Assembly: GCA_902783205.1 (NCBI GenBank)
Contig: CACZQE010000296.1
Span: 1 to 6,343 of the forward strand
Origin: an uncultured Lachnospiraceae bacterium
Lineage (GTDB): Bacteria; Bacillota_A; Clostridia; Lachnospirales; Lachnospiraceae
Length of the DNA: 6,343 bases
Direction of reading: 5' to 3'
The notes below the pieces were generated by a model. That model saw only the letters and a list, made by a program, of their open reading frames with translations. It was not told the DNA's origin and searched no databases. How positions within the stretch are numbered: position 1 is the stretch's first letter; the number at the start of each line of letters is the position of its first letter. This document shows, piece by piece, positions 1 through 5,620 of this stretch. The position numbers and the translations under genes were made by a program.

Positions 1-482
1 ACAAAACGCATGGCGCTGTGATAGGTCTGGGCAAAAAGGAAGCAGATCCCGATCTCGTCCAGAAGATTGGCGCTCTTTGCAGCCGGAAGCATGATATTGA
101 CGCCCAGGGCCTCCAGGACATCTGCAGAACCGCATTTACTGGAAGCTGCCCGGTTTCCGTGCTTTGCTACTGGTACGCCGCCCGCTGCGATGACAATGGA
201 TGAAGTAGTGGAAATATTAAAGGAATTGGAACGGTCTCCGCCTGTTCCCACGATCTCCAGTACATCCATGTCATGCAGAAGCTTGACGCAGTGATTACGC
301 ATGCCCACAGCGGAAGCCGTGATTTCCTCGATGGTCTCCCCCTTCATGGCCAGGGCAGTCAGATAAGCACTCTTGCTGGCCTCTCCTGCCTCACCGCTCA
401 TGATTTCATCCATGACCGTCATGGCCATGTCATAGGGCAGGTCTTCGTACTTTGTCAGTTTAAGGATTGCTTCTTTGATCAT
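1..482 (-). CDS. trpD: Anthranilate phosphoribosyltransferase, N-terminal 160 residues (cut by left window edge)
   Basis: TrpD transfers the phosphoribosyl group of PRPP to anthranilate, the second step of tryptophan synthesis from chorismate, in the cytoplasm. The minus strand reads open from an ATG at 482 to the window edge. The start (MIKEAILKL) matches the helical N-terminal domain of the family. Residues 79-92 ([14 protein letters not shown]) are the PRPP-binding glycine-rich loop, and residues 107-128 carry KHGNR, the SSK-GSAD stretch and VLEALGV, all signatures of TrpD. Near residue 148 [11 protein letters not shown] matches the usual FLFAP-HPAM segment. About half of a typical protein of roughly 340 residues is present. 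The ATG at 482 is preceded by GGAGG (490-494) with a 7-nt gap, which decides the start. An in-frame ATG at 542 would add 20 residues but has no ribosome binding site. trpD starts 203 nt after the rpsT stop and has its own promoter candidate. Later trp genes may follow off the edge (inference). Confidence 0.95.
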   Translation of the reverse strand, partial: MIKEAILKLTKYEDLPYDMAMTVMDEIMSGEAGEASKSAYLTALAMKGETIEEITASAVGMRNHCVKLLHDMDVLEIVGTGGDRSNSFNISTTSSIVIAAGGVPVAKHGNRAASSKCGSADVLEALGVNIMLPAAKSANLLDEIGICFLFAQTYHSAMRF

Positions 483-565
483 GTTCAAACCTCCATAAAT
501 TACAGGGTCCTGCCCCTTCATAATCTTAAGAGGATTGAACATACAGGGAAGTTCAAAACAGGACC
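483..565 (-). promoter_or_regulatory. Candidate structured leader of trpD with two alternative folds
   Basis: Five segments can be seen in minus-strand order: a = GGTCCTG (565-559), b = TTGAAC (556-551), c = GTTCAATCCTC (540-530), d = CAGGACC (512-506), e = GAGGTTTGAAC (493-483). Segments a and d are a perfect 7-bp complement, and b with the first six bases of c is a perfect 6-bp complement. Nested, they form one fold that leaves the ribosome binding site open. Alternatively c pairs with e in 10 of 11 positions (one T-T mismatch), hiding most of the GGAGG. The c-e pairing uses the same bases as b-c and crosses a-d, so the two folds exclude each other. No U-run follows the stems, so control of translation is more likely than attenuation of transcription. 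No tryptophan-codon leader peptide or recognisable T-box is visible. Function is inferred from base pairing only. Confidence 0.45.
490..494 (-). promoter_or_regulatory. Ribosome binding site of trpD
   Basis: The minus strand reads GGAGG, then seven bases (TTTGAAC), then ATG. This consensus site fixes the trpD start at 482. Four of its bases and the seven-base gap form one arm of a possible sequestering stem described for the leader. Confidence 0.85.
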
Positions 566-582
566 TTCTTTACATGTTCATC

Positions 583-611
583 ATTATGCCGGTACAATGC
601 TGTCTTTTTAA
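583..611 (-). promoter_or_regulatory. Candidate sigma-A promoter of trpD
   Basis: On the minus strand TTAAAA (606-611) is followed by a 17-base spacer and CATAAT (583-588), matching the consensus in 4 of 6 and 5 of 6 positions. Transcription would begin near 576 and give a leader of about 94 nt holding all five complementary leader segments. It lies just past the rpsT terminator, as expected for an independent promoter. The match is moderate. Confidence 0.45.
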
Positions 612-630
612 AAATAATCAGTTAAATATA

Positions 631-667
631 AAAAACAAAACCCGGAAAGCAGCCGCTCTTTCCGGGT
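631..667 (-). terminator. Intrinsic terminator of rpsT
   Basis: On the minus strand ACCCGGAAAG (667-658), an eight-base loop (657-650) and CTTTCCGGGT (649-640) form a perfect 10-bp stem. TTTGTTTTT follows directly. The hairpin begins 18 nt after the rpsT stop codon, the ideal place for Rho-independent termination. It should insulate trpD from the strong rpsT transcript. Confidence 0.93.
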
Positions 668-685
668 AATCTCTCTTATCGTGAT

Positions 686-949
686 CTAGGCAAGCTTGTT
701 CACCGCTTTAGTAAGACGGGAAATCTTTCTGGATGCCGTATTTTTATGGTAAACACCTTTGGTTGCAGCCTTGCTGATCTCAGAGATAGCAGCCGGTAAA
801 GCAGCCTCTGCAGCAGCCTTGTCACCTGCAAGTACAGCAGCGTCAACTTTCTTGATGGCAGTCTTCACTCTGGACTTGATGGACTTGTTTCTTAATGTTT
901 TCTTCTCGATGACTAAAATTCTTTTTTTAGCAGACTTGATGTTAGCCAA
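686..949 (-). CDS. rpsT: 30S ribosomal protein S20
   Basis: S20 is a primary 16S rRNA-binding protein of the 30S subunit. The product from the chosen start has 87 residues, the usual family length, and begins MANIKSAKKRI, the classic S20 N-terminus. It is lysine- and alanine-rich with long helices, and ends with the conserved segment around residues 64-86 (KGVYHKN, then SRKISRLTKAVNKL). The start codon is TTG at 949-947, chosen because GGAGG (958-962) lies 8 nt upstream and because ANIKSAKKR is the conserved beginning. A further TTG at 964 would add MEVYR but overlaps the ribosome binding site. Escherichia coli rpsT also starts at UUG, and there the rare start takes part in feedback by S20 (established for E. 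coli, only inferred here). The gene has its own near-consensus promoter, a leader of about 140 nt and a strong terminator. It sits downstream of holA as in other Bacillota. Confidence 0.97.
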   Translation of the reverse strand: MANIKSAKKRILVIEKKTLRNKSIKSRVKTAIKKVDAAVLAGDKAAAEAALPAAISEISKAATKGVYHKNTASRKISRLTKAVNKLA

Positions 950-957
950 TCTGTACA

Positions 958-962
958 CCTCC
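958..962 (-). promoter_or_regulatory. Ribosome binding site deciding the TTG start of rpsT
   Basis: The minus strand reads GGAGG followed by eight bases and TTG GCT AAC ATC. The spacing supports the TTG at 949 as the start and rules against the TTG at 964, which overlaps this site. Confidence 0.85.
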
Positions 963-1090
963 AAAAATATCTTGTTCCGCCGGCTTAAAAATCAGCCGGG
1001 AAAGTCATATACAATTTCAATCTGTCTGCCGCAATTCAGACAGGATTCATCTGCGCGGATCAGGACACGGACGATCCCACGCAAACATAC
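963..1090 (-). promoter_or_regulatory. Structured 5' leader of rpsT (possible S20 feedback site)
   Basis: From the predicted start of transcription near 1090 to the ribosome binding site, two clear hairpins can be drawn: CTGTCTG/CAGACAG (1043-1037 with 1028-1022, perfect 7 bp, eight-base loop) and CCGGCT/AGCCGG (999-994 with 985-980, perfect 6 bp, eight-base loop). A weaker 5-bp pair GGATC/GATCC lies at 1077-1073 and 1061-1057. No U-run follows a hairpin, so these are not terminators. The 8-mer ACAGATTG, which at 954-947 ends in the rpsT start codon, also occurs at 1025-1018 overlapping the larger hairpin. A regulatory role by S20 binding is inferred from general knowledge of ribosomal protein leaders. 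I do not recognise a named RNA family. Confidence 0.4.
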
Positions 1091-1096
1091 CATTCT

Positions 1097-1125
1097 ATTC
1101 TATGGAAAATGCAGGCATTTGTCAA
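1097..1125 (-). promoter_or_regulatory. Strong sigma-A promoter of rpsT
   Basis: The minus strand has a perfect -35 TTGACA (1120-1125), a 17-base spacer and -10 TAGAAT (1097-1102, 5 of 6). It lies between the holA stop and rpsT. The near-consensus match suits a highly expressed ribosomal protein gene. Confidence 0.92.
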
Positions 1126-1160
1126 TAGGAATTTTCACGAATTCCCTCAGAAAAAAGCCC

Positions 1161-2177
1161 TTATCCCTTCATCTTCCGGCACAGAGAGACGAGAAGGGTC
1201 TCCAGGGCAGTTCTGCCCTCCATTTTTCCTGTTTTCACCGCCTGATCCGCCTCTATGCACTCAGCAAAGCAGTCTTTATAAAGAGCGGCGGGGTCCTTTG
1301 CCCGGATCCGGCGGATCTGGTCCCTGTAGCGCCTTATAACAAATCGCTGCAGTCCTGCCGCCCTGGCCATCTCCGTCTCCGGTACATGATCTGACTCCAT
1401 ATCAGCCAGCAGAGACAGTATTCTGTACTGTCGGACGACCAGTGCCAGCACCCGCAGAGGCTGCTCTTTCAGGACCATCAGGTCTTCAAACTGCTTTAAA
1501 GCCTTTTTTGTATTTCCGGCGGATACAGCGTCAGTCATCTCAAATATCCGGTTTTCCGTCTCCACACTTAATATGGCATCGATGGCTTCCCGGGTTACTT
1601 CGTCCCGGTCTCCCAGATAAGCCGCCAGCTTGTCCGTCTCATTTTTCAGAGTGAAAAGATCTGTCCCGGCCCGGCTCAGAATGTAAAGCGCGTCTTCTTT
1701 CCTGATTTTCTTGCCTGACTGCCGAAGCCACAAGGCCACCGTCCGGATCAGGTCATCTTCGGACTGGTTCTTCTTAAGGAACTCTGCCGTATATCCGTTT
1801 TTCTTAATCCATTTATAAGCCTTGGTCCGCTTGTCCGCCTCCGTCTCCAGAATCAGGAGGACAGTGGTATCCGGCATATCCTTCATGAGGGAAAGGAAGG
1901 CGTCTTTACCTGTCTTTAAGATATCCGTTGAATCCAGGACGATCAGCCTTTTCGGAGCAAAGAAAGGAAATGTGTCCGCCAGGTCTTTTAAAGCAGGGAC
2001 ATCAACAAATTCATTGGCATAAGCCATGTAATTCATGGTATCGTCCGGGCCCGTCAGAGCCCGCCGGAGCATTTTTCCTGCCTGGTTCAGAAGATATCCT
2101 TCATCTCCGGTAAAAAGATAAACCTTATAAAAGTTTTCTTCCTTGATGGACTTTTCCAGCTCTTTTAACCGCTTCAT
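1161..2177 (-). CDS. holA: DNA polymerase III subunit delta
   Basis: HolA (YqeN in Bacillus) is the delta subunit of the clamp loader. With delta' and tau/gamma it opens the sliding clamp and places it on primed DNA at the replication fork. The 338-residue product has the usual family length. Residues 19-33 (VYLFTGDEGYLLNQA) match the N-terminal strand and degenerate P-loop of the AAA+-like fold, which in delta does not bind ATP. Residues 72-83 (FFAPKRLIVLDS) match the conserved F-xxKRLVIV segment. Residues 206-222 (ETENRIFEMTDAVSAGN) mark the start of the C-terminal collar domain. RQYRIL near 249 and EADQAVKTG at 309-317 are further family hallmarks. The ATG at 2177 has an AAAGGG ribosome binding site (2185-2190) 7 nt upstream. 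The gene follows comEC by 64 nt, an order shared with Bacillus, and has its own promoter. The TAA stop is followed by a U-rich run but no convincing hairpin. Confidence 0.95.
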   Translation of the reverse strand: MKRLKELEKSIKEENFYKVYLFTGDEGYLLNQAGKMLRRALTGPDDTMNYMAYANEFVDVPALKDLADTFPFFAPKRLIVLDSTDILKTGKDAFLSLMKDMPDTTVLLILETEADKRTKAYKWIKKNGYTAEFLKKNQSEDDLIRTVALWLRQSGKKIRKEDALYILSRAGTDLFTLKNETDKLAAYLGDRDEVTREAIDAILSVETENRIFEMTDAVSAGNTKKALKQFEDLMVLKEQPLRVLALVVRQYRILSLLADMESDHVPETEMARAAGLQRFVIRRYRDQIRRIRAKDPAALYKDCFAECIEADQAVKTGKMEGRTALETLLVSLCRKMKG

Positions 2178-2207
2178 ACTCTTTCCCTTTCTTTAGCCTC
2201 TTTATAG

Positions 2208-2236
2208 ATTATAGTCTCCCCGGGGCCTGCTTTCAA
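2208..2236 (-). promoter_or_regulatory. Sigma-A promoter of holA with a palindromic spacer
   Basis: The minus strand has -35 TTGAAA (2231-2236, 5 of 6), a 17-base spacer and a perfect -10 TATAAT (2208-2213). The -35 starts 5 nt after the comEC stop codon, giving a leader of only about 24 nt before the holA ATG. The spacer holds the palindrome CCCCGGGG (2218-2225), which could be an operator or chance. Confidence 0.82.
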
Positions 2237-2241
2237 GTCAT

Positions 2242-4647
2242 TCATTTCAGGAGGTCCCTGTAATAAGCGGCTCCGGTCCTCTTTCCGTCCGTCTCCAGGA
2301 TTATGGCCCCATTATCAGCAGTAACCAGGATCCGGCTTCCTTCCTTTTCCAGACGGTCCAGCACTTCCGGATCCGGATGGCCGTAACGGTTGTGGCGTCC
2401 TGCGGATATAAAGGCATCTGCCGGATGGAAGCGGGCCAGAAGGGACTCTTTAGTGGAATAGCGGGATCCGTGATGGCCTACTTTAAGAAGAGTCAGATCT
2501 TCCGGCAGGTTCTTTAAAAGCAATGTCTGCGAAAGCATCCTGTCTTCCTGTTCATTCCCCAGATCCCCTGTAAAAAGTCCTGTAAAATCTCCATAGGACA
2601 TATAAAGGACCAGAGAATAACTGTTTTCGTCCTCCGGGTCCGCCCGGAAGCCCGGATTGAGACAGAGAAAGCTGACCGGTCCCGCCCGGATCCTGTCACC
2701 CCGGATCAGATAAGAGATTTTTGTCCCGTTAAGCCCGGACAGGGCAATCAACTTCTCTTCGGCCTGATTTTCGTATGGTCTGTCCGCTCCAGGAAGGAAA
2801 AGGGTTCCTACGGGAAAGCGGCAGGTAAGGAGTTCCCTCACTCCACTGATGTGATCTTCATCCATATGGCTGCATACAATGTAATCAAGCTTTGTTATAC
2901 CGTAATAGCGAAGGGCGGGCAGGATCACATTTTCCCCGATATTTTCTCTGCTTGTGCTTCCTCCGTCTATCAGCATGCTTTCTCCGCCGGGAAGCCTCAG
3001 CAGAATGCAGTCCCCCTGTCCTATGTCCAGCATGGTGATCCCCAGCCTTTTTGACGGTATCATAAGGCTGATCCCGCTGACCAGAAGAATAAAGGCAGCC
3101 ATTAGCACAGTCTTTTTCTTAAGCCAGAGATAAAAAGCAGCAAAGAAGGCCAGATAGAGGAAAAGCACAGCCGGGACCGATGGGCATCCTGTAACAATCA
3201 GGGAGGCAGGAAGCTTCCGCACCCATGTGAAAGCCAGTCTGTATCCATCAAGAATCAACCCCGCCGGGAGACAGATCAGCCTGCCGGCAGGAAGCCAGAT
3301 GGTGCCTGCCAGAAGGGCCAGCAGCCCCGAAATCATAAGAGGGACCATGAGAGGCAAAACGATCAGGTTAAGCAGTATGCTGTATGGGGCATACTGATAA
3401 AAGCACCGCAAAAGGAGGGGCATAGTCCCGCCTGCAAATACCAGTCCTCCAAGAAGGGCTCTGCCAATCTTTCCCGGCTTTCTTCCGGCGGAAGCGAGCC
3501 GGTCGGCCGCCGGCATCAGACCGCCCAGGGTAAATACAGAGGCAAATGAAATCATACATCCCCCGTCCAGAATCCGCAGGGGACAGTCAAAAAGCATCAG
3601 AATTCCCGCCAGGCACATGGCGCTGATCATATCGTAGGAAGCCCCGAAGAGCTCAGCTGTCAGAAAGGTCATATACATAAGACCTGCCCGAATCACGGAA
3701 TTGCCTGATCCTGTAAGTAGGGAATAAAAAAGCAGGGCAGCCGCTCCCGCCAGAAAAGCAGCTCTGTAACTTATCCCTTTTCTCCTTAAGAAACGGAAAA
3801 GCCTGCCCGCCGCAATGGTCACATGGAGACCGGAAACCGTCAGCAGATGAGCCATGCCGTTCTCCTCATAAAGCCTTTTCTGAGACCGGGTCAGTCCGGT
3901 CTTATCCCCGATCAGCATGGCTTCCAGCAAGGCAGCCTTCTCCGGCTCCATACAGGACCTTAAGACCCCGCCCAGATGACATTTGATCCGGTATAAAACC
4001 CTCGCCGGCGAAAAGCTGTTTCTGGCCTGCAGGTGAACGCCTGAGGCAGAAAAGGTGGAACGGATACCCCGGGAAAGATTGTAACTTCTTGCATCAAAAG
4101 CACCGGGGTTGGCCGGTCTTTCCAGGGAATAAAGAACTCCGGAAAGCCTGACCCTGTCTCCCGGATATAAGATCTCCGTCACATCATCATCCACAAAAAC
4201 CGCGCAGGCCCCACATAGTCGCAGGTAATTTCTCCCTTCAGACCCGCTTCCATTTCCTCCGGTCTTAAATCCCTCTCTCCTTCCCCTTCCGGTCAGCTCA
4301 AGGAGTCTTCCTCCCGAAGGCAGGGTGCGGACACTCCTGATCCGCCCCGTCAAAGTCCCCTTCACTCCGTCAGATGATAAAGGTTCTCCCAGAAGGCTGC
4401 CCTCATAGAGGATACAGTCTGTTCCGCGGCTGAAAGAAGCTGACAGAATCAGCAGGCTGCCGGCTGTCATGGACAGGACAAGGCAGGCCGCAGGCACAAA
4501 AAGGCCCTTCCTGCCGCGGCTCATGGCATAGATTACCAGTGCCGGAAGCAGAAGGGCCTCCAGAATCAGACCCGTCCGGCCGTATGCCAGAAACAAAGCC
4601 TCTCCAAGCACAAGTCCTGCCATCACAGCAAAAAGGGGTCTTTTCAT
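2242..4647 (-). CDS. comEC: ComEC-type DNA internalization channel with C-terminal metallo-beta-lactamase domain
   Basis: ComEC forms the membrane channel that brings single-stranded transforming DNA into the cytoplasm. The 801-residue protein shows the full family layout. Residues about 1-70 hold N-terminal membrane segments, followed by the DUF4131 region to about 200. The Competence domain spans about 225-505 with GDKTGL (247-252), HLLTVSGLHV (267-276), GSGNSVIRAGLM (313-324) and many hydrophobic helices. The metallo-beta-lactamase domain spans about 536-795, with LDIGQGDCIL (540-549), SHMDEDH (593-599, the HxDxDH metal motif), GD (694-695), VGHHGS (723-728) and RYGHP (754-758). All metal-ligand motifs are kept, so the nuclease-like domain appears intact. 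A glycine/serine-rich stretch at 129-138 may be a linker insertion. It follows the GerMN lipoprotein gene by 15 nt with no visible ribosome binding site, so the start is less certain and translational coupling is plausible. No comEA or comEB lies beside it in this window, so natural competence is not shown. Confidence 0.94.
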   Translation of the reverse strand: MKRPLFAVMAGLVLGEALFLAYGRTGLILEALLLPALVIYAMSRGRKGLFVPAACLVLSMTAGSLLILSASFSRGTDCILYEGSLLGEPLSSDGVKGTLTGRIRSVRTLPSGGRLLELTGRGRREGFKTGGNGSGSEGRNYLRLCGACAVFVDDDVTEILYPGDRVRLSGVLYSLERPANPGAFDARSYNLSRGIRSTFSASGVHLQARNSFSPARVLYRIKCHLGGVLRSCMEPEKAALLEAMLIGDKTGLTRSQKRLYEENGMAHLLTVSGLHVTIAAGRLFRFLRRKGISYRAAFLAGAAALLFYSLLTGSGNSVIRAGLMYMTFLTAELFGASYDMISAMCLAGILMLFDCPLRILDGGCMISFASVFTLGGLMPAADRLASAGRKPGKIGRALLGGLVFAGGTMPLLLRCFYQYAPYSILLNLIVLPLMVPLMISGLLALLAGTIWLPAGRLICLPAGLILDGYRLAFTWVRKLPASLIVTGCPSVPAVLFLYLAFFAAFYLWLKKKTVLMAAFILLVSGISLMIPSKRLGITMLDIGQGDCILLRLPGGESMLIDGGSTSRENIGENVILPALRYYGITKLDYIVCSHMDEDHISGVRELLTCRFPVGTLFLPGADRPYENQAEEKLIALSGLNGTKISYLIRGDRIRAGPVSFLCLNPGFRADPEDENSYSLVLYMSYGDFTGLFTGDLGNEQEDRMLSQTLLLKNLPEDLTLLKVGHHGSRYSTKESLLARFHPADAFISAGRHNRYGHPDPEVLDRLEKEGSRILVTADNGAIILETDGKRTGAAYYRDLLK

Positions 4648-4662
4648 TTTTATTTACAAAAC

Positions 4663-5616
4663 TTATTTACTGTAGGAAAGATCCGGACTCAGAAGCCCGT
4701 CAAATCCCTTAAAATCATTCAGCTTGGACCGTCTTTCCCCTTCCACCGTAAACTGGACCTGGTAAGAGGCATTTAAGGAAGCAAGGGAATTCACCATGGA
4801 ATACACGGTAATCTGCTCATCCACGTCGGGTGCCAGGGTCTCTATATCGCTGCTCAGGTCCACATAACAAATGTTATCCCTGATCTGCACCTGGCGAATC
4901 TTAAGATCCGGCGGCAGAGGGCTGATATACTTGCCGCCCTCCGGCGGGTTCTTAAGCTCATTTAAAATGCACTCTGTCATGGGCATGTTGTCGGTTGCCG
5001 TCAGAGTCTTATCCACCGCTGCCATTTTCTTACCCGACTTGTCGGCATAATAGAGAGTCACCCGCTTTTTGGTGGTGTAGACTGACTCACTGTCCTCATC
5101 ATCAAGGATAAATGTATCATCCGTCATCAGGCCAACCGGCACGCCGTCAGTTCCGATCAGGCTGGTGTCATCCACGGAAAATGAAACGGAATCTACCCCA
5201 TCAATCTGAAGAACAGATTTGACCACGGAAATCCGCATCATAGCTTCTTCCACATCATCCAGACGATTGTAGCCGGCACCGAAATCAATCTTCTCCTGTC
5301 CCTCCAGAATTTCAATGCTGTTAACAGCAACCTCTTTGGGTATGGAGGCCTGATAAGGTGAAGTCCTGTCCTCATCAGGAGAAGAAAGGACACGGAGAAT
5401 CTCATTGGTCTCTGCATGAGGATCCTTCACATTTTCCAGTGTATAGGATACCGGAACAAATCCGGTCCCTTCCGCATCCAGATAATAAAGAGTGACCGTC
5501 TTACCCTTGTGTTCATCTTCCTGCCCGTCAGGTCCTCCGCAGGCTGTGGAAGCCAGAAGAAGAAGTGTGGCCATGAGCAGAGCCAGGATGCCTTTATAAT
5601 CTTTAAACCATGTCAT
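4663..5616 (-). CDS. Secreted lipoprotein with two GerMN domains
   Basis: The 317-residue product has a positively charged N-terminus, a hydrophobic segment (about 9-25) and a lipobox-like ASTAC ending at Cys26, so it is predicted to be lipidated and held on the outer face of the membrane. The -3 residue is Ser rather than the usual Leu, which is allowed but not typical. A charged linker (27-37) leads to two repeats of the GerMN fold, about 39-150 (VTLYYLDAEG start, VKSVLQIDGVDSVSFSVDD end) and about 184-296 (VTLYYADKSG start, MVNSLASLNASYQVQFTVEGE end). GerMN domains occur in the spore germination protein GerM and in LpqB of Actinobacteria. Their exact function is unclear, and cell-envelope or peptidoglycan-linked roles are suspected. 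The ATG at 5616 follows the kinase stop by 4 nt, and its GAGGTG ribosome binding site (5622-5627) includes the first bases of that stop, implying coupled translation. A role in sensing with the kinase is inferred. I give no gene symbol because GerM itself is only one of several relatives. Confidence 0.88.
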   Translation of the reverse strand: MTWFKDYKGILALLMATLLLLASTACGGPDGQEDEHKGKTVTLYYLDAEGTGFVPVSYTLENVKDPHAETNEILRVLSSPDEDRTSPYQASIPKEVAVNSIEILEGQEKIDFGAGYNRLDDVEEAMMRISVVKSVLQIDGVDSVSFSVDDTSLIGTDGVPVGLMTDDTFILDDEDSESVYTTKKRVTLYYADKSGKKMAAVDKTLTATDNMPMTECILNELKNPPEGGKYISPLPPDLKIRQVQIRDNICYVDLSSDIETLAPDVDEQITVYSMVNSLASLNASYQVQFTVEGERRSKLNDFKGFDGLLSPDLSYSK

Positions 5617-5620
5617 CCTG

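Noticed and set aside
569..597. Second trpD promoter candidate TTGTAC-17-TGTAAA
   Set aside because: Both boxes match the consensus less well than TTAAAA/CATAAT, and a start near 562 would cut into leader segment a.
273..611. A 112-codon plus-strand open frame opposite trpD
   Set aside because: It is antisense to clear trpD coding sequence and leader, has no recognisable motif and no good ribosome binding site.
962..964. TTG at 964 as the rpsT start
   Set aside because: It overlaps the GGAGG ribosome binding site and would add five residues before the conserved ANIKSAKKR N-terminus.
1151..1190. Terminator for holA at the T-run after its stop
   Set aside because: The minus strand has six T after GGGC, but no stable hairpin can be drawn directly before them, only a 3-bp GCC/GGC pair.
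759..1394. A 211-codon plus-strand open frame
   Set aside because: It runs antisense across rpsT, its promoter and the end of holA. Its translation has no family features, and the minus-strand genes there are unmistakable.
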